64,000 nt of DNA. It comes from Hymenolepis diminuta (taxonomy: Eukaryota > Platyhelminthes > Cestoda > Cyclophyllidea > Hymenolepididae). Where the stretch lies: NCBI GenBank assembly GCA_900708905.1, contig CAADRB010000021.1:1336741-1400740 (forward strand). Reading direction: 5' to 3'. Positions 20,827 to 35,300 of the stretch are shown in pieces; the stretch's first letter is position 1, and each line of letters starts with the position of its first letter. The notes beneath the pieces were generated by a model. The model had not been told where the DNA came from and searched no databases. It saw only the letters and a program-made list of their open reading frames with translations. A program made the position numbers and the translations under genes.

Positions 20827-23272
20827 CTTGCATTATATTAACTATAAAATTCATTAGCACACAATATTAATTGTTGCTTAGGAAATAAATCCGCACAACA
20901 GGGCACTTGAAAGGCAGCAAACGAACGACAACCAACCCCAAGGCCACTAAAACATTCTATGCGGCGCTTTCAGATTTGACCTTGGAATTCGCTTCAACAA
21001 GTGACACTGAAATAATTAAAAATGCAATAAAATTAGCCTTATTAAATAATTTCAAATAAATTTAATCCAATTAATTTTAGGTCTGCAAAATCTATTTCTT
21101 TGAAATTATGATAGTCTGATGAAAGTATCGCAATGGTTTTTAGAACGTTTTTTTCATAATTTATTATTGAGCGCATCTGGTATAAACATATAAATCTGAT
21201 CATCATGGACGAATCACTCGCTTCAAAACTGAATCAAATATTATTTGTTTCATTACTGGCTGTTGTTGTTATTGCAGCATCCCTAAAATTATGATTTTAA
21301 GAAAGTTAAGAACACGAATATAGTCATTCAAAAATCACACTCGTGAGGATTTTGCATGATAGTATTTATGTTCTTACCACACCGTTTGTTTTCATTTGAC
21401 AGTCTTATTGTTTGGGAGTAGAATAGAATATTTTCGAAATTCAGGTTGTGAGCAGAATTTGCTCCTCGATTAGTGAGCTTTAAATTATCATTCTTCCACG
21501 TCTCTACTTGAAAAAGAAGTTTCCTAATTAGAGAACTATAAATAAGTAATAGTAATCGCTAGACAATTGATGTACCATTTCGATGCAAGTCTTCTATACT
21601 TTTCCGACTGGGCTTTAGCATAATTAATCGAAGCGCATCTTTGTTATTATTTACATAACAGTGGTATTCTAGGTTAAGTCAGTGACTACTAACCAAAATA
21701 TTACGTATGCAGTGCTAGCTTTGACATATATTTAATTATTGCCGTCAATCAAATTTAAATATAATTAATGTTTGATTCAACAGCACGAGGTTGAGAGGTC
21801 ACGTTTCCTTATATTTTATCGAGAATCTTTTTAAATCTCATGAAACTTCAAAATGAGTGACCTAGAGATTTATGCAGGTAAATATGCTACTCTTATTTGC
21901 ATTTCATTGGCTAATTAATTCCACTCGACAAGGAAAAAGTATTTGCCTTCTTTATTTATTCTGTTGAGTGGTTTAGCAGAAACAGTAATGTGTGAAGTTT
22001 ATTATTTCACCCACTACAACATAGGATTTAATTTCCCATACATTATAGTATTCAAACATTTCTTGCTTCCACCTTCTGAATTAATTCTAGGGAAAATCAT
22101 CATGATGAATTGTTGAAACTGCATCTGCTTACAGTTCATAAATGATGTGAATAACTTGGCAAATATTTCTCACAGCTAAACTCTAAATATGAAAACGGGG
22201 TAAATATCATGATCCTCCCCACGCAATGATCATTAAAATATCTTATTTTAATATAAGAGAAAGAGATGAAATTAAAAAATTATGAATTAATGTGCTTATT
22301 TATACAATCATAACATATTTGTAATAAATGTCGAAATAGTCATATACTGACAAAAATCTTTTTACTCATTGTGTACCTAAGCTGTTTATAATGTGGTTCA
22401 ATCTATTTCACACACATCTTTTCAGAATTTAAACAATGTCTATTTATTAACGAGCAAGTGAAAATTTTACTTAATTAGGATTAATTAAGACATTTTCATA
22501 ATACATAGTAGGTATCTGCCTGGAAGCAATATCTTCGTCTATCGCACTAGATGAAAAAGCGGAGAGCCAGGAAAATGCAATCGATTGGAGTGCCTAGGAA
22601 AAAGCTAAATGTGATTAAAATCAGATATCAAGCTATTTCGTTTAATAATGATGCGCCGCTTGTGGACTTCAGTAGCAATTAGCATATAAATATGTGAAAT
22701 GATAAAATATACGGAATTTACCGCCCAAGTTAGTAAGCGAGTTTAAAAATAAAGCAACCAAAACATTTTAATTTATTTACTCTTAAATTCTTATAATTTA
22801 AAAATATTGATGTGGCGCGTTTGATTTCAATAAATGCAACTCGCCTTATTATGCTTGCGTAATTTTGTATAATTTCGTAATTTATTCCTTGCGATTATCA
22901 TTTATCTCTACTAGAGATCAAATGTCTAATATAATTTCAAAGCACAAATCTTTTTCATAAATTCAAATCACTTAGGAATGCTAAATCTAAAAGTTATATA
23001 TTAAAAAATGCCAATATTGCCTTAATTTCAATTTTATTTCGCTATTACAAATAAACAAATAACTAAAAACTTCTACACAATGCATGACCTTTAAAATGCT
23101 GGCGAATTTATAACTACCGTTTTAGTTATTGCGTTTGCCTTACATGTAAATATTAGTAAGCAACTTTTATTATATATTTTTCCTTTAAAGTTGACTGAGA
23201 CATTTTTAATCAAAAACTGGGCATAGACTGACTTTACTTACAGTTTACTAGAGTCATTAGCATATCATAAAG
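20827..23272. promoter_or_regulatory. Divergent intergenic spacer between plexin and spectrin
   Basis: This 2.4 kb AT-rich stretch separates the two start codons and has no supportable coding region. Both promoters are expected here. Next to plexin, an out-of-frame ATG at 20833 (minus strand) overlaps the in-frame stop just upstream of the main ATG. A moderately GC-rich patch lies at about 20895-21000. No confident TATA box or initiator was identified. Confidence 0.5.
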
Positions 23273-23318
23273 ATGAGCTTTGACATCTTCGAAAAAACTC
23301 GAGTTCAACATTTGGCAA
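23273..23318 (+). CDS. Spectrin exon 1
   Basis: It encodes MSFDIFEKTRVQHLA plus one base and corresponds to the 'FERSRIKALADER' lead-in of beta-spectrins. The donor is GTAAGT (phase 1), followed by a 73-base intron. Confidence 0.85.
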
Positions 23319-26300
23319 GTAAGTAATACACGCCCAATATTTTATCCGAAAATGCATATGCCATTACTCTATATTTTGTAAATATTTTTAGAAACCAGGG
23401 CTCTTCAACAAAAGAGAATATTTACGAACTGGGTCAACGCTCAGTTGGAGTTAGCAGATCAAGCATCATTTGAGGAGCCATTTATTAATGGTCATTTTTA
23501 CAATGGGCTTAGTGTGGACAGTATTGAATCTAAGCTTGCGATTATTTTTAAAGAACAATCACTCTACCGTGTTAAAGATCTTTACAATGATCTCTCTGAT
23601 GGGCGTGTGCTCTTACGACTACTGGAAATTTTTACTGGTAGAAAGGTATGTTGCAATCGTTCGTTTTATACCAGAAAGTTTCTCAGTAATAAATTAATGT
23701 GTTAAACGGGGTTCGTATGAAGTTCGAAATGTTTTCAAATCATTAAATGGTTTATTTTGTTTGTCTGTTTTTTTTTCATTTTTATTTGGCCATTTGATAT
23801 TTGTTATCCATTTATGTACACAGTTATTAGGATATTGCAAACAAAAGCCAGAAATTTTGTGTGTCACGCATCCTAGAATGAAACTTTTGATTGTGAATTT
23901 ACTATTTGTTCGCCTGTTTATTGATCTATTCGGCCTGAAAAATCTATGTTTTATTAAAACTTCAAGTAAACCTTACATTTTTGGTTCTAAAAATTTTTTT
24001 CTTAGGAGGCAATATCTATATCTTAAGTATTTTAAACATCTTTCTCTTTGAATAAAAAATAAAAACACTGTTAATCTCCAATAGTATCATAAATCTTGCA
24101 AAAGTACTATCATAATATCTTCATGTTCACTTTTGATACATTTATTTACAACCAAGAAATGATCCAATAATTTGCATACCTTAGATCGAATTTTATTTTT
24201 AAATATATGCATATCAGATGCATGAATCAATAATTAATTACTGTTAACAATATATCTGCGTGAAGTATCGAATCAAGATTCATTTACCATATTTTGAAAA
24301 ACAGAACAAATTAAAAATAATTTTCCCCAAATTTTAAAATATAACTGACATAAATACAATCAGCGGTAAGTGAAAAACTGAAAGAACTAATAACGATGCA
24401 CTCAGCTTTGCACACACGCAAGCGCTTAATATCTTATAAGAGCATTCTGCTTTCATGTTTTCTGCCTTGAATAGAAAAACAAGAAGTGAAGTGGTAAGAC
24501 TGACCATCATTGTTAAACAACCGGCCAATAAGTACTGGGCATCATTGATAACGATTTGACCAGTAATTCAGTGGATGAATCGGGGAATTTAAATATCCTA
24601 ATTTAAACAACACATTAAGTAAACATTGTTAGTCTGAATCCAAAAAACAAATGATATAATACTCTTCGACGCATCGACATTACTCTCATCCACTGTTCGA
24701 TCCCCTCATCTTTACAAGACTTACTGTTCACAGATTTCATCTGCTCTCCCACAATAGAAAATCGTAAAATTCTTCTGTAGTGCTCTGAGTTATAACATAA
24801 TTATATACTGATCAACTCAACAGACAGAAATTCGGAGATTCGAATAGCATAATTATTGAAACCATTTCTCAAAAGTTCAGCAATCAAATTAAGATGCAGT
24901 CAATCAATGAATGCACAAGAGTCAGTTTCTTGATTTTTAAGTCAACAAGTTGAATTGATTTCCAATCGCCTTCCAATTTTTTCTAGAAATGTGGGTGACT
25001 TGACGCACTCTTCCAATATGGAAGTGAGGTACATTAATAGGTGCCATAACCATTTGAAGTTAATGTAATTCTCCGTCTGTTTATTTGTTTAAGATGTTAT
25101 CAAATGAGCTCTCCAATCTCAGCTATAACCAGTTAACTGCTGTTAAATTAGTCACATTTATCCGAATGGTATAACTCTTAAGCTCAATTTAGGAAAGCAT
25201 TTCTATTACTCACCTTGGCTAGAGAAGTGGCACCATAGAGTCTCCCTGGTAAGAAACTAAAGTAGCTCTAATCCTCTTACAAAACGAGTGATCTTTCAGA
25301 AAGCGAAAAGGATATAGCAAAATAAGATGACTAACAATCAAGTGGAACAGCGCGGCTACTGGAAAACTGGATATTAATGAGAGTGTAAAGGAGGAAGCAG
25401 TTGGTTGAGCAAGGGGTAATTGAAAGGGACTGGACGAAGAGCAAGTACTGAACGAGGGTATCATGCTTCGTGATGAGGAAAGCTCACTGAGATACAATAT
25501 AGTGGTTGACATATTTAGTGGTCCTTAATCGCCGAGGAGTAACAGATAAAATGTCATCAACTGGTGCTCAAAGGCATGAGTCAGTGTGTACACACTACAA
25601 AACTCAAATTCTTCCATCTCTTTTATTAGTCAGACTAAACCAGTGTTGTTGGACATTTAGGTCTTTTAGCAGGCTTCCAACCAATTTTGAACTGAGCATG
25701 TAAACAGCAGCGCTACGGGCTTCTGACACTTTATTCCTCTGGTTAGTGAGGTCTAAAAATGCCTCAGGAATCATATCCAGAAATTTGAAACATTACGTCA
25801 TAACAAAGTGACATATGTCCACAGAATAAAAGTGAATAACCTGTCAGAATTCAGAATTCGAATGAGGTAAAACTCTTTTAATGTTCCAATATTATTCAAT
25901 ACTTTTACGTCCATTCACCCTTGTCCATTTATTATGCTCTTCTACTGTTTTCAGTGTTTAGAAGGCGTTTTTCAGCTCTCATTTTGGGCTAAGAGGTAGC
26001 ATTAATGGGTCTTCCTGGTGAGAAACTCGAATTTGCCACCCCTTTTTTAATCAAACGCAGCCGGTGCGTCTGGCCATTCCGTTCACAGCGTGGGCAAGTA
26101 ATGGGCATCGAGCCCGCGACTTCTGTCTTTGAAAACGAACACCTTAACTACTGGGCAACCAATGTACAATGTGACCATAATAGATATTCTTTCTTCTTAG
26201 ATAAGCCTATCTCGAGGGACAATGAGAGTCCACTGGCTCGAAAATGTCGGAAAGGCTCTCGATCAAATGAAACAAATGAACATCCATCATGAAAACATCG

Positions 26301-29300
26301 GTCCGATTGATATTGTCGATGGAAATTCTCATCTCATCCTCGGTCTCATATGGATATTTATTCTAAATTTTCAGGTATTTTTAAAACAATTTCTAGGTTA
26401 TTTCTAACGAAAAAATTTAATTTATTATGTCAATCAGTAATAAGTTCACGAAAAATGGAAATTATGCTTCCATTTACGATTTATCGCTCATTTTAAAATT
26501 TTAATTTGAAATCTGTTTTTTTGTATTGATTTCATGGTTGTTTTAAACTAAGTATTAACTTTGATAGGCAGTCCTTAAATAAGTGTGTTAGTTAACAATA
26601 ACCGAGTTATAATTATATTTTTATTACAAAATTAAGTGAAATTGAAAATGAACGACGTTCTTTTGTCGCATTTTCGTAATTATTTCAATTTAATAATAAA
26701 ATGTAATGCTCTATTTATTAAATTTTTAGGAAAATTTAAAGTTATATGTGCAATGGTCATACAATGGTCTTAATATTTTCCCTGGCAACTTGGAACTGTG
26801 GCATGCACGCAAAGTGAATAATTAATTATTTCTGCATTTTAATTAAAATGGCTTTTGATATTTGCCCCCAAAACTGTCAATTTAATAAAGGGGTAAACTG
26901 TATGAAATGCGGAGGAATTTCCTGAACGCCATTTGTCTTATTTACCCAGATAATTAAGCTTCGACATTGGTATTTGAAATGTAACTGAAAATTCTTCAAA
27001 AAATAACCTCAATATATTATAAAGATTTCGGAATGTAAAATAGATTTTTCTGGATAGCACTATTTGCGCCATCAGGGGAAGTAGCGAAAATGGGCAAGTG
27101 TGTCACACTAGAGGTCAATTTATAGACACTTCGAAATACATTCCTCAGTTCTAGGTAAATATCACAAAACACAGAGTTCAACCTGCTCGTCTGCGAAGTC
27201 AGAGGTCACAGGTTCAATACCCCTCGGTGTATTTTTTGGTCAAAGAACGCGTCTTCCAAGACAGAGGTCATAAGATTGACGTTCGTCAGTTATTTTTATC
27301 ACAGTGGTTATTTCTGGTCAACAAGAGGGATTGCAGAATGCGAGTTTCTCATAAGAGTTGCTCCAGAATATCTGTCTTCTACCCAGACTAAGTGTTGTTA
27401 ACATTCCCTTTTATGAGCTAATTTCAGATCCAGAGGGCTAGATGATTTTTAAAATTCCTATGACTACTTCATGTAATAATAGAGTAGTTTATTGACTGAA
27501 AGATTTCAATTCAGAATTTTTCTAGATTTCTTCAGTATTAGAACTTAAATTTCACAAAACTGAAATACAAGTAGATTTCATTACTAAATTTTTAGCAGGA
27601 TTCTGTTAATAGAAAAAATTATTAGAAGAAATTTAAGATTGTTAAAAATGAGTACTTAAGATAAAGTTGGAAGATAATGTCATAAGAGTAATTTAATTTA
27701 ATTAAAATTGAAGTATATTCGTTAAAATTTATTGCTATATTACATTGCTGTTAATATTAGAAGGGACTGAAACATTTTAAAATCATTATAAACAGAAATA
27801 GTGCTTTTTTTATTTCACTTAATTGGGGCTAATCGGTGAACTCTGCTACCCTTAATTCATGTAAGGTGCTTAGATTCATGTTGCTTTTTCGTCCGTTGAA
27901 AAAAGAGACGCTTTGTAGTAGCAATATTGATCATCGTAATTAAACGGCCGACCAATGAGCATTAAAGATCAAGGAAAACCTTTAAACTTTTCTGTATTTT
28001 TGGGGGTTATAATAACATAATTTAATAATATAGGAGTCTTGTAGTAAGTATAAGCTCAAATAAATTGCGTTAATGAACTGTCTACTTTCAATAGGTTCCT
28101 TTTTTCGTCAAGTCAGACTCAAGATGATTGAAATATGTTATTGACCAAAATGCGAGAAATGTCTCGGTTAGTGGTAGTCTTTAGAAGAAATGAAATTGAG
28201 GAAATGTGGATATTAGTTCTCATTCCCCAGTAGAGGTGATTAGGAAATCAATCTAGTTCTTTTAATATAAGTAATAAATAATATAAAAACTATTATTGCC
28301 TATCGACAATAATTCTCAAGTCCATGAGATTGAAACATTTTAGAAGAGCAAAATCCCGGAGGTATTCCTTTGATCAATAAGTCTGACCGGTCATTCAGTT
28401 CATTAGATGTGAGTTGATGTATATTTAACTCGTGACCGCCGAATTAGCAGATGACATGTTGACCTCTACTCCATCGACCCATTAACGTTTTGCTACGTAT
28501 GCTAATCAAGTCAATGCCCTATCGGCCTGCTTTGCCATCTTTGGATCAAAATTTCATGATGTTTTAAGATTCTATAGTGTTTTGTACCTTTCCAAAAAAC
28601 CCGCATTCATTTTCAGTTTTGCTGGATAAGAATGAATAATTTTTATCCCAGAAGAAATAAATTAACAATTAATAGATAATCATTCATAAAACTGCATATT
28701 TGTTAAAATGTACTAAATTGCAGTGTCGTTAAATTACATGAACTTGGAGTAAAGCCTACCATTATGGTAATTCTGCGTTATTATTAAATTCCTGGATCTG
28801 TCACTATTTTGTGAGGCTAATAAGGTTATAACATGTTTTCATTTTATCACTGATATTTGCGTCTGTGGCAAGCAAAATGAACCCTCAAAATTAATTTGAC
28901 GGAGAGAACGACAAGGAGAAGTAAGATGTCAACTTCTGAAATTATTCTTATAAATAAGTATAAGATTCAGTTATGAAAAAGGTATGAAATAAGTAATTCA
29001 TTCCTGCACATTCTTAACAATCCAAGAGGAAAATGAGGAAAATTGACTTCTAAAACTCGTCTTTGAGTAAATTGAAAATTTGCTCATTAAAGCTTTCCAG
29101 AATTTATCCAACATGTTTATTTATACGATTGGCCATTTTAATTAGCGCGATCATATTAGGTGGCGCGCTAAGTGCTTATGAAAACGGTGTTTTAGGGGTG
29201 TAATTTTCAGAGTTAATAAACTTATATTATTTGATTAGTGTGCTATCTTGAGATTCAGTTCGAATTTAAGAGATAAATGGGGGAGGATATGTATTGACAT

Positions 29301-32300
29301 TCAGTTTCGATAGAAGAATTTTCTTTCAGCCTCAGATCTTTGTGGACTTTTAAAAGTAATTAGGAAATAGCTCCTTCTTTTATTTGAAATTTGTCTTGGA
29401 GGTGCATACATAACATTAGGTTTTATTTAAAATTAAAAATACACAGAATTATTTGCCCACAGATTTTAAAGCCTCTTGGGACTTAGCAACAGAATCTATG
29501 ACCTTAATTTTTGTGTCACAGCTCCTGATCCTCTTGGCATCGATCTGGCCATGTATTTCTTCTTTGGTTCCTCACCATCTTTGCGCACGATAACTGATTT
29601 CTGAACTTCATGGTGTACCGACAACTCGACATGTCTGAAGATATTTTAATGAAGTTAATTTTCTGTCACCTCTAAGCTCATATTTCAGTTGTTTACGGCA
29701 GTGCAAAAAGTGTATGAGTTCTAACCATGAGGCATCATAAGACGCGAAATAGCAAAGTACTCCAGAAAGTCAAAAAGAGGTATATAATAAATCTTTATTT
29801 TAATTCTGGTAGGTTTGTGTAGCTTACTTTCTTGAGGAATTTGGTGTCCAGATTTTTCAAAACTAAATTTCCATTATTCGATCCCGAATTTCTGGGTGAG
29901 TTCAAATCCACCTTATTCAGGGCTTACTGACCAGTTGTTAAAATTGAGTAGTTAGGCATATTGCTGTGATTTACATCTTCATACAGAAACAAGCACATAA
30001 ATGAGACTGGCAAAGGTAAGACAGTAGAATTTACCCCAATTTACATTTTAAAATTAAATTTTATTCAAGTCGACTCAACAGTATTAAATATCATATCGAT
30101 TTTTTTCAAAAGTAGTAAATATTTAAGGGTCTATTGAATTTCATTTTCGAGTAATATATTTTTCGCTTTAGAATTTTATGAATATGCATGGCCACATCAT
30201 TGAAATTTTGCACGAAATATATTTTTTTACTATTTCTGCAGCTGGCACGACTGCCTTTCACCCGTCAACTCGGCTCAGAGTCGCCCATGGAGATGAAAAA
30301 CGCGCTTCTTCGTTGGTGTCAACTGAAAACTGCCGTTTACCCACAGGTTTGTCCTTGCGGAAAAAATATTTTTCACTGTTTTTTTGTAAACAAAAAGCTC
30401 CTCCAATTCCCCGAAATTCAGCTGCAAGTTTTTCTCAAAATTCTGGCGAAATTTTGTCGTGTGGTGTAGTAGGGGTAATAAACGGTTGGGGTTTTAATAA
30501 TTCAGTGAAAGGGTGCCGCGTTTTTAGCACAAAGCATGTCTATATTTGCATTTTATGTCCTATGTAAAAATGGGAATTAATGGGCTTTTTAATATTTTGA
30601 TATTCTGACTGGGTTGGATACCGATCTAAACATGATCAGACCACAGGGAAATAAAACAAGTCACGAAGGTATTATTCAGAATGAAGCCAACTCGTAAGAC
30701 CGCTCAAACACACTTAAATTTAAAAATCAGAAATTTTCGGCTCTTTGTATTAGGGGAACTCGCTGGCCTTTGTCTAGCAATCAGGTCTGGGGCCTGAAGT
30801 TAAATGACTGCATGTGAACAAAGTATGTTGACTCAAAACTTGAGTCACGTTGTTTAGCCTTGTACTGGTCTCAAATTTTGCCCAGGGGGACTCTTATAGG
30901 GTAGATACTCAAGTCAGGGATAAATAAGAACACTAGCGTAGGCTAATGCCCAAGCAAAAGATGAAATGGGAATGAAACTGCAACTGATTCAGAAAGAAAT
31001 TGTAAAAAAGCTTCAGAGCTTATTTATCTTATTATTGTCATTAAATTAAGTACCAGATTTACTCCGCTATTCCGTACAATTGTATGGAGAGTTAAATTCA
31101 GTGGTCGCACAAATAACTTTAATGAGCTCCACTTCTTGATCATATTATTTTATTTAGTCAGGGTAAAATTAAGGTAGCATAAATACAAATAATATATATA
31201 TATATATATATATATTATGGGATAGAGCCCAATCTCGTTGGAAGACATACGGTCCTCCTCCATTGGCTACGCTGTCTATTCAGAGCGATCTAACAACAAT
31301 GGTTTGGAGAGTCCCCACACAGACATCTGCACATGCATTCACTCTAAGGCCCTGTGGAACAAGTTGAAGAGTCATGATGCGCCCCTCCCTCACTGCCTTT
31401 CATAAAACCGAAAACCATCCCCGTGGCTGGAAACTTCGTGCGCATGCATATTAGCTGGAACTTCAGTGGGTTCCGCACAGACATTCTCACCTATCATTTC
31501 TTTAATTGACTTCTTCATCCTGGTGGAATTCGCTTTTTTCGGAGAAAATCCAAAGACAATCCAATTTGTTTAAGAGTCCTTTTGAATGCATTAAATGATT
31601 CTCTTGGGTTATTTTTGTTCACATAAACTGACCTCGTTTAAGAACGTATGATTTACATCTGAGGTCTTGAATAACAATATACTTTATTTTTCCTTCAGAC
31701 ACTTGAAGTTGTCTGGCAAGATGCCGCATTGACTTCTCACGATTCTCGTCGATCATGCCATTTCACGTACTCTTCTGGCAAATTTAGGTGTTCTGAGTGG
31801 GTTAGTAGAACGTCGAAAATGCTCTTTACCCTTCCCATTGTTTTCATTCAGCAGCTCCTTTCTAACTTTGCAAACGAAAGATGTGGTAGCTTTTAGAAAT
31901 CGTGTAATTTCTAAATTGTTGTGTTTCACCTCTATAGACACTATGACAGCGTGTCTTTTCATTGCATTAGGTAAAGTGGTATTTGCAAAGGGATCTTCTG
32001 GTATAAATAATACATTAATTATTACTACTGGGTTAGTTTAAATTACAAATACGTATATATAAGTGAAAGTGAGAGCGAAAATGGGGGATTTAGACCATGG
32101 AATCAGGAATAGAAATTCCTGGCGTAGTAACTCATGCACTAGAATCAGGTCGGAGTAGCTAAAACTATGACCAGAAGCTAACAACAGTTCCCAAAATTTG
32201 AACACAAAGAGTTATATTTTGAGTAAATCGCGATGATGATTCGGGAGAGTAAGAGAGGGATGAGGGAGAGATGTCATTGGGAAGAAGCAGATAACTGAGA

Positions 32301-35300
32301 AGTGTGTGTCTGCGTGTATGTACGGATGAGGCGAAATACAAAGACAGTTTACATGAATCTCTTGCGGAAAGACGCAAATGAGAGTATAAGTGCAGATGTA
32401 CTTTAAAATGAAACGAGACAGTCATGAAAAAAAGGAGAATCGATAAACCCGCCTAAACATGACAAATAGGGTTTTGAGTCATAGGGACGTAAAGGCGAAA
32501 TACCAACGTATTTTCATGAAGAATGTAACTCAAGAGTGGTTATCGTAAACATAAGAGAGTCATCCTTTACTGGTCTTGAACGTCTCCATAGTCTGAAATA
32601 TCCGGGAGTGTTCATTTCATTTAAATCCTGATTATTAAAATGACAATTCCGCAGGTTAGAATTCTTCGTCATTTTCAATCCTTTTTTCCTCTATCGATGT
32701 ACATTTTGAGATTATTTGTATCATTATTATTTACGATTACAGAGTAGGCAAAATAGAACAGGTCTCGCTCCAAATCTCAGAAAAAATTTTTTAATCATAT
32801 ATACTAAAGTACAGGAATGTTAATTGTAGTAAGCTAGAGGAAATATATAACTAGAAAATGACGAAAATTGCTGGCAATATCGGCACGAAAAGGATTATAA
32901 TATTTAGAAAATGAGTACACAGACCACAGCCAAAAATATTTCCTGAATTGCACTCTTAGTTATAAATATACTCCTGAGCACATTCTTTCAATTCCACTAA
33001 AATATTATGACATTGTTATGAGAAATAGCAGACTATTGAGAGATTACGTCTTCTAATGGCATTCTCTTGAAAAGTCATAGGGTAATTGTGAACTGATTCT
33101 CTTTTTTCAAAGTCATTTTTCTATTTTCATTACTCATTCGTTTTTCTTATAAAACAATATAATATGAGGACTATTTAAAAATGATTTTTTTCCAAACCAA
33201 ATTTTAAGCCCATCTGGTGCAAAGGAGTTTTGACACCAAATTCATTAGTCAGATTTAATCAGTGTGGATGTCCATGCCTCTCACAGGGTGTGTACCAATG
33301 CCCATCGAACCCATGACCTCAGACTTCACAAGTGGGCCTGTTGACCACTGCGTATACCCAGAATTTCTTAATCCACACAGGACTCCAACCATAGCATCAG
33401 GAAAGCTTTGGGTTTTACATGATAGTTTTTGGCAGTCTTCCTCATTGATCAAAGCTGATACTTTGTAATAATCCTCTCTGTTAACTGTACTCAAGCGACT
33501 AGCTTTCATCCTTGGGCATCTGAGAATATTCTCATTCACCCTGTAAGTTGTAACGAGCTCAGTGCTGAGTTTGATAATCACTCTATATTTAATCCTTATC
33601 TAAAAGGATAAAGACGTGATCCTTATAAATTCCGTTGATATCTGGTGAAAAATATGAGCACATGTCGAAATAATAGAACAGAATACACACAAAAACCGAT
33701 TACAGTATTGCAACCAAAAATAACATCAAGTGATGAGTAAAAATGGACGGAAAAAAATTTAAATAAAACTACCGGTTTCAAATTCTTCCTTGCTGTCAAT
33801 CTTTTCATGTTAAAGTTTAAAATTTCACTGCACTTCCGCTCTGGATATTAAAATCTCTTACAATGGAAATTACAAACTATTGCCTTCAGTTCAAGAATTA
33901 AGACAAGTGTTAATTTAAATTAAATGCATTATAATATAATCACTTGAATGCCTTAATTGTAATCTCCTTCTTCCCAGCGCGTAAACGCGTTCTCGTTTTC
34001 CCATGCAGATAGAGTTAATTAGCAAACGAGAATGTCTCTTTTTTTCTCGGTGTGATATGCACTAGATATGTGAAGCTCGGGAAAATTTCTTCTTCTTCTT
34101 TTTCACTCTTAATCCCGGAAGCAGTTCCATTATCTCAGCTAAAATCGAAAAAACACATCTAGGTAAGTTGCCCTTTTAATGCAACCTTCTCTCTCTTTTT
34201 CTCTCCCTATCCCACTTTCTCCAAGCTTATTCCTCCCTTTTCGAACTCAGACAAAAGCAAGTAATCCTCGTGGAACTAAACGGAGAATGTCAATCAATGC
34301 GAAAAGGGGGAGGAAACGAAGATATCATTTTGATATGAGAAGATAATATCTTGTTAGGAAAAGATATTCCACCTCCTTTTTCTTCTGCTGATAAATGCTT
34401 GTGGTTTTCGTCATTAGCGTAAACATAAATGAATCTGAATATAATATCTACTATCGAATATTATTGCTTGAAAATAAGCAGGATAACTGCTTTTTTAATT
34501 AAAGCTATTTTACACCGTACCAGTCAAAAAACGGGCACAGAAGTTTAAAGTTTTCATCTTGGAAATGGAGCAAGGGGATACATTCTTTGGAGTTTGGGAT
34601 TTAAAACAGCACAATGCATAGCTCAAGTTGGATAGTAAGAACTGAAAATTTTGCTTAATTCTCATATTTATTAAGTTGGTCTATCTACAACCTCTAAAAC
34701 TGAATTGACATTATCTCAAGTATCGCCCAAAAATAGTCCGGCATCAACATTCATCTTCGAATTATGAATATCTTTCTGATAGATAATGATTTAACTATCC
34801 ATGATTTTTGATAGTCGTCAAGTTTGTTGAAAATGGGCAGATAAAACATTTAGTATTGTTATCATAGCGTGTTAATTTACGAAATTTCCCTATTAGAGTC
34901 AAGAAAAACCCCAAATATTGTTTTTATTAATCTCTATCTTACCGTTCTGTCCCGGCCTCTATGTTTTTAAAAGAACATTAGATCTTCTCAATCTTTCCCT
35001 TCCTGAGGAGGCGATCAAAGACCAACTATTTTTTGGAATTATATCCCAGGGATAAACGCAGTTTGTACAACTAGTGCTCATGTAATTTGTTTTGAAATAT
35101 TGCAGTCATTATCTGAATTGATTGTATAGACTACATTCAGGATGACTTTAAAGTAATTTATAATCTACAAACGTTTGAACATGCCAAATTATCTGCACAT
35201 TATGACCTTCAGTTGTAAATCGATGATGAATAATTTCGGAAGAGTAGACTCAGATCGATGGAAAGGTTATCAAAAACTACCGCGCAGAACTCAGGATAAC

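Larger units (their letters stand above)
23646..26200. other. Spectrin intron 2
   Basis: Two family-2 repeats and a reversed SINE next to the acceptor. The frame at 23761-24051 has no recognisable domain. Confidence 0.75.
26375..30241. other. Spectrin intron 3
   Basis: Very AT-rich first 700 bases, then a SINE (27150), a family-2 fragment (about 27950-28025), the solo LTR and the HSP20-like fragment. Confidence 0.75.

Noticed and set aside
23761..24051. 96-codon frame after spectrin exon 2
   Set aside because: Exons 2 and 3 join directly in phase within a conserved CH1 domain, leaving no room for it. Composition is intronic.
32165..32425. 86-codon minus-strand frame
   Set aside because: Low-complexity Ser/Leu composition with no motif.
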